A DNA stretch of 6,363 nucleotides from Candidatus Omnitrophota bacterium (lineage in GTDB: Bacteria > Omnitrophota > Gorgyraeia > Tantalellales > Tantalellaceae), in NCBI GenBank assembly GCA_028717825.1, contig JAQUNB010000071.1:1-6363 (forward strand), read 5' to 3'. The first letter of the stretch is position 1. Each line of letters begins with the position of its first letter. The notes beneath the pieces are model-generated. The model searched no databases. It worked only from the letters and a program-made list of their open reading frames with translations, and was not told the DNA's origin. A program made the position numbers and the translations under genes. Positions 6,154 through 6,363 of this stretch are shown one piece after another.

Positions 6154-6176
6154 CCCTCTCCCCTAGGGGGAGAGGG
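6154..6176. repeat. Perfect 10-bp hairpin between mlaF and mlaD
   Basis: CCCTCTCCCC (6154-6163) pairs exactly with GGGGAGAGGG (6167-6176) around a 3-base loop. The context CTCACCCCGG before it resembles a short palindromic repeat (CTCACCCC..CCCTCTCCC..GGGAGAGGG) seen between genes in many unrelated bacteria. No T-tract follows, so it is not a canonical intrinsic terminator. In mRNA it would form a very stable stem that could stall RNase or polymerase and lower mlaD expression relative to mlaEF. Confidence 0.75.
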
Positions 6177-6193
6177 TACGGATGAAGGGTAGT

Positions 6194-6242
6194 AAAACGA
6201 GATACGTGATACGAGTCAAGAGACACCAGTCACTAGTCACAA
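6194..6242. repeat. Degenerate heptanucleotide tandem block upstream of mlaD
   Basis: Seven units lie in phase, including GATACGT and GATACGA (6201, 6208), GACACCA (6222) and GTCACTA (6229). The loose consensus is G-W-Y-A-C-N-A. The block ends 3 bases before the mlaD Shine-Dalgarno site. The stretch ACGAGATACG (6197-6206) is identical to 2937-2946 in the heptad block before the AsmA-like gene. Confidence 0.65.
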
Positions 6243-6245
6243 TAT

Positions 6246-6252
6246 AAAGGAG
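6246..6252 (+). promoter_or_regulatory. Strong ribosome binding site of mlaD
   Basis: AAAGGAG lies 6 bases before the ATG at 6259. It is the best-formed site in the window, in contrast to the short-spaced sites of the three upstream genes. It fits a gene that cannot rely on translational coupling because of the 201-base gap. Confidence 0.8.
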
Positions 6253-6258
6253 CTAAGC

Positions 6259-6363
6259 ATGTATCGAGACCAGAAGCTCGAACTTAGGGTCGGGATGTTC
6301 ATAGGGATGAGTTTGTTCATCTGTTTCCTGATCGTCTTTTCGATAAGCGACTTTTACATTCCT
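6259..6363 (+). CDS. mlaD: MCE-family lipid-binding protein MlaD, N-terminal fragment (runs off window)
   Basis: This is the beginning of the membrane-anchored MCE subunit that forms a hexameric ring on the periplasmic face of the MlaE dimer and channels lipid. Only 35 codons are visible. A short cytoplasmic start with QKLELRVGMFIG (5-16), the usual MCE opening before the helix, is followed by a single hydrophobic span (about 13-29) and the exit SDFYIP. The MCE domain itself lies beyond the window, so the identification rests on this N-terminal pattern plus its position after mlaE and mlaF. The start is supported by the strong upstream AAAGGAG. The 201-base gap to mlaF is unusual for this operon type. 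Confidence 0.85.
   Translation, partial: MYRDQKLELRVGMFIGMSLFICFLIVFSISDFYIP

Noticed and set aside
6044..6226. 60-codon minus-strand open frame over the mlaF-mlaD spacer
   Set aside because: It reads through the CCCTCTCCCC hairpin to give a PYPLPLGERAGVSG peptide, a familiar spurious product of that palindrome, and it overlaps the mlaF end.

Overview
The window looks like a chromosomal segment from a diderm (outer-membrane-bearing) bacterium, probably from an uncultured lineage. It pairs a ClpC-type unfoldase (two AAA+ modules plus a UVR linker) with an AsmA/TamB-like envelope protein and an Mla/MCE lipid transporter. Many non-proteobacterial diderms carry this mix, whereas most proteobacteria rely on ClpA/ClpB. 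The intergenic style (short degenerate tandem repeats, a CCCTCTCCCC hairpin, an ATTCCC...GGGAAT inverted repeat) recalls metagenome-derived Omnitrophota genomes. That assignment is a recollection-based inference at roughly even odds, not something proven here.

Layout, all genes on the + strand: (1) 1-2367, clpC, entering the window already in frame and lacking only its first few dozen codons. (2) 2368-2965, a 598-base spacer with no convincing gene, packed with repeats. (3) 2966-4477, a 503-residue single-span AsmA/TamB-like protein. (4) 4497-5303, mlaE permease, 19 bases downstream. (5) 5311-6057, mlaF ATPase, 7 bases downstream. (6) 6058-6258, a 201-base spacer inside the apparent operon, built from the same kind of repeats. 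(7) 6259 to the window end, the first 35 codons of mlaD.

Functionally, MlaE, MlaF and MlaD would form an inner-membrane ABC complex that moves phospholipid between the membranes through an MCE ring. The AsmA/TamB-like protein immediately upstream belongs to a superfamily now linked to bridge-like lipid transfer across the periplasm, so the four genes read as one envelope-lipid trafficking module. clpC is most likely a separate proteostasis gene (ClpP partner), although no terminator is visible after it.

The least expected feature is in the non-coding DNA. Both spacers are mosaics of degenerate tandem repeats whose unit sequence changes from block to block while the period stays at 7 bases. 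These runs reach the Shine-Dalgarno sites of the AsmA-like gene and of mlaD, and the two spacers share diverged copies of the same elements. I see no evidence for a novel enzymatic or defence system.
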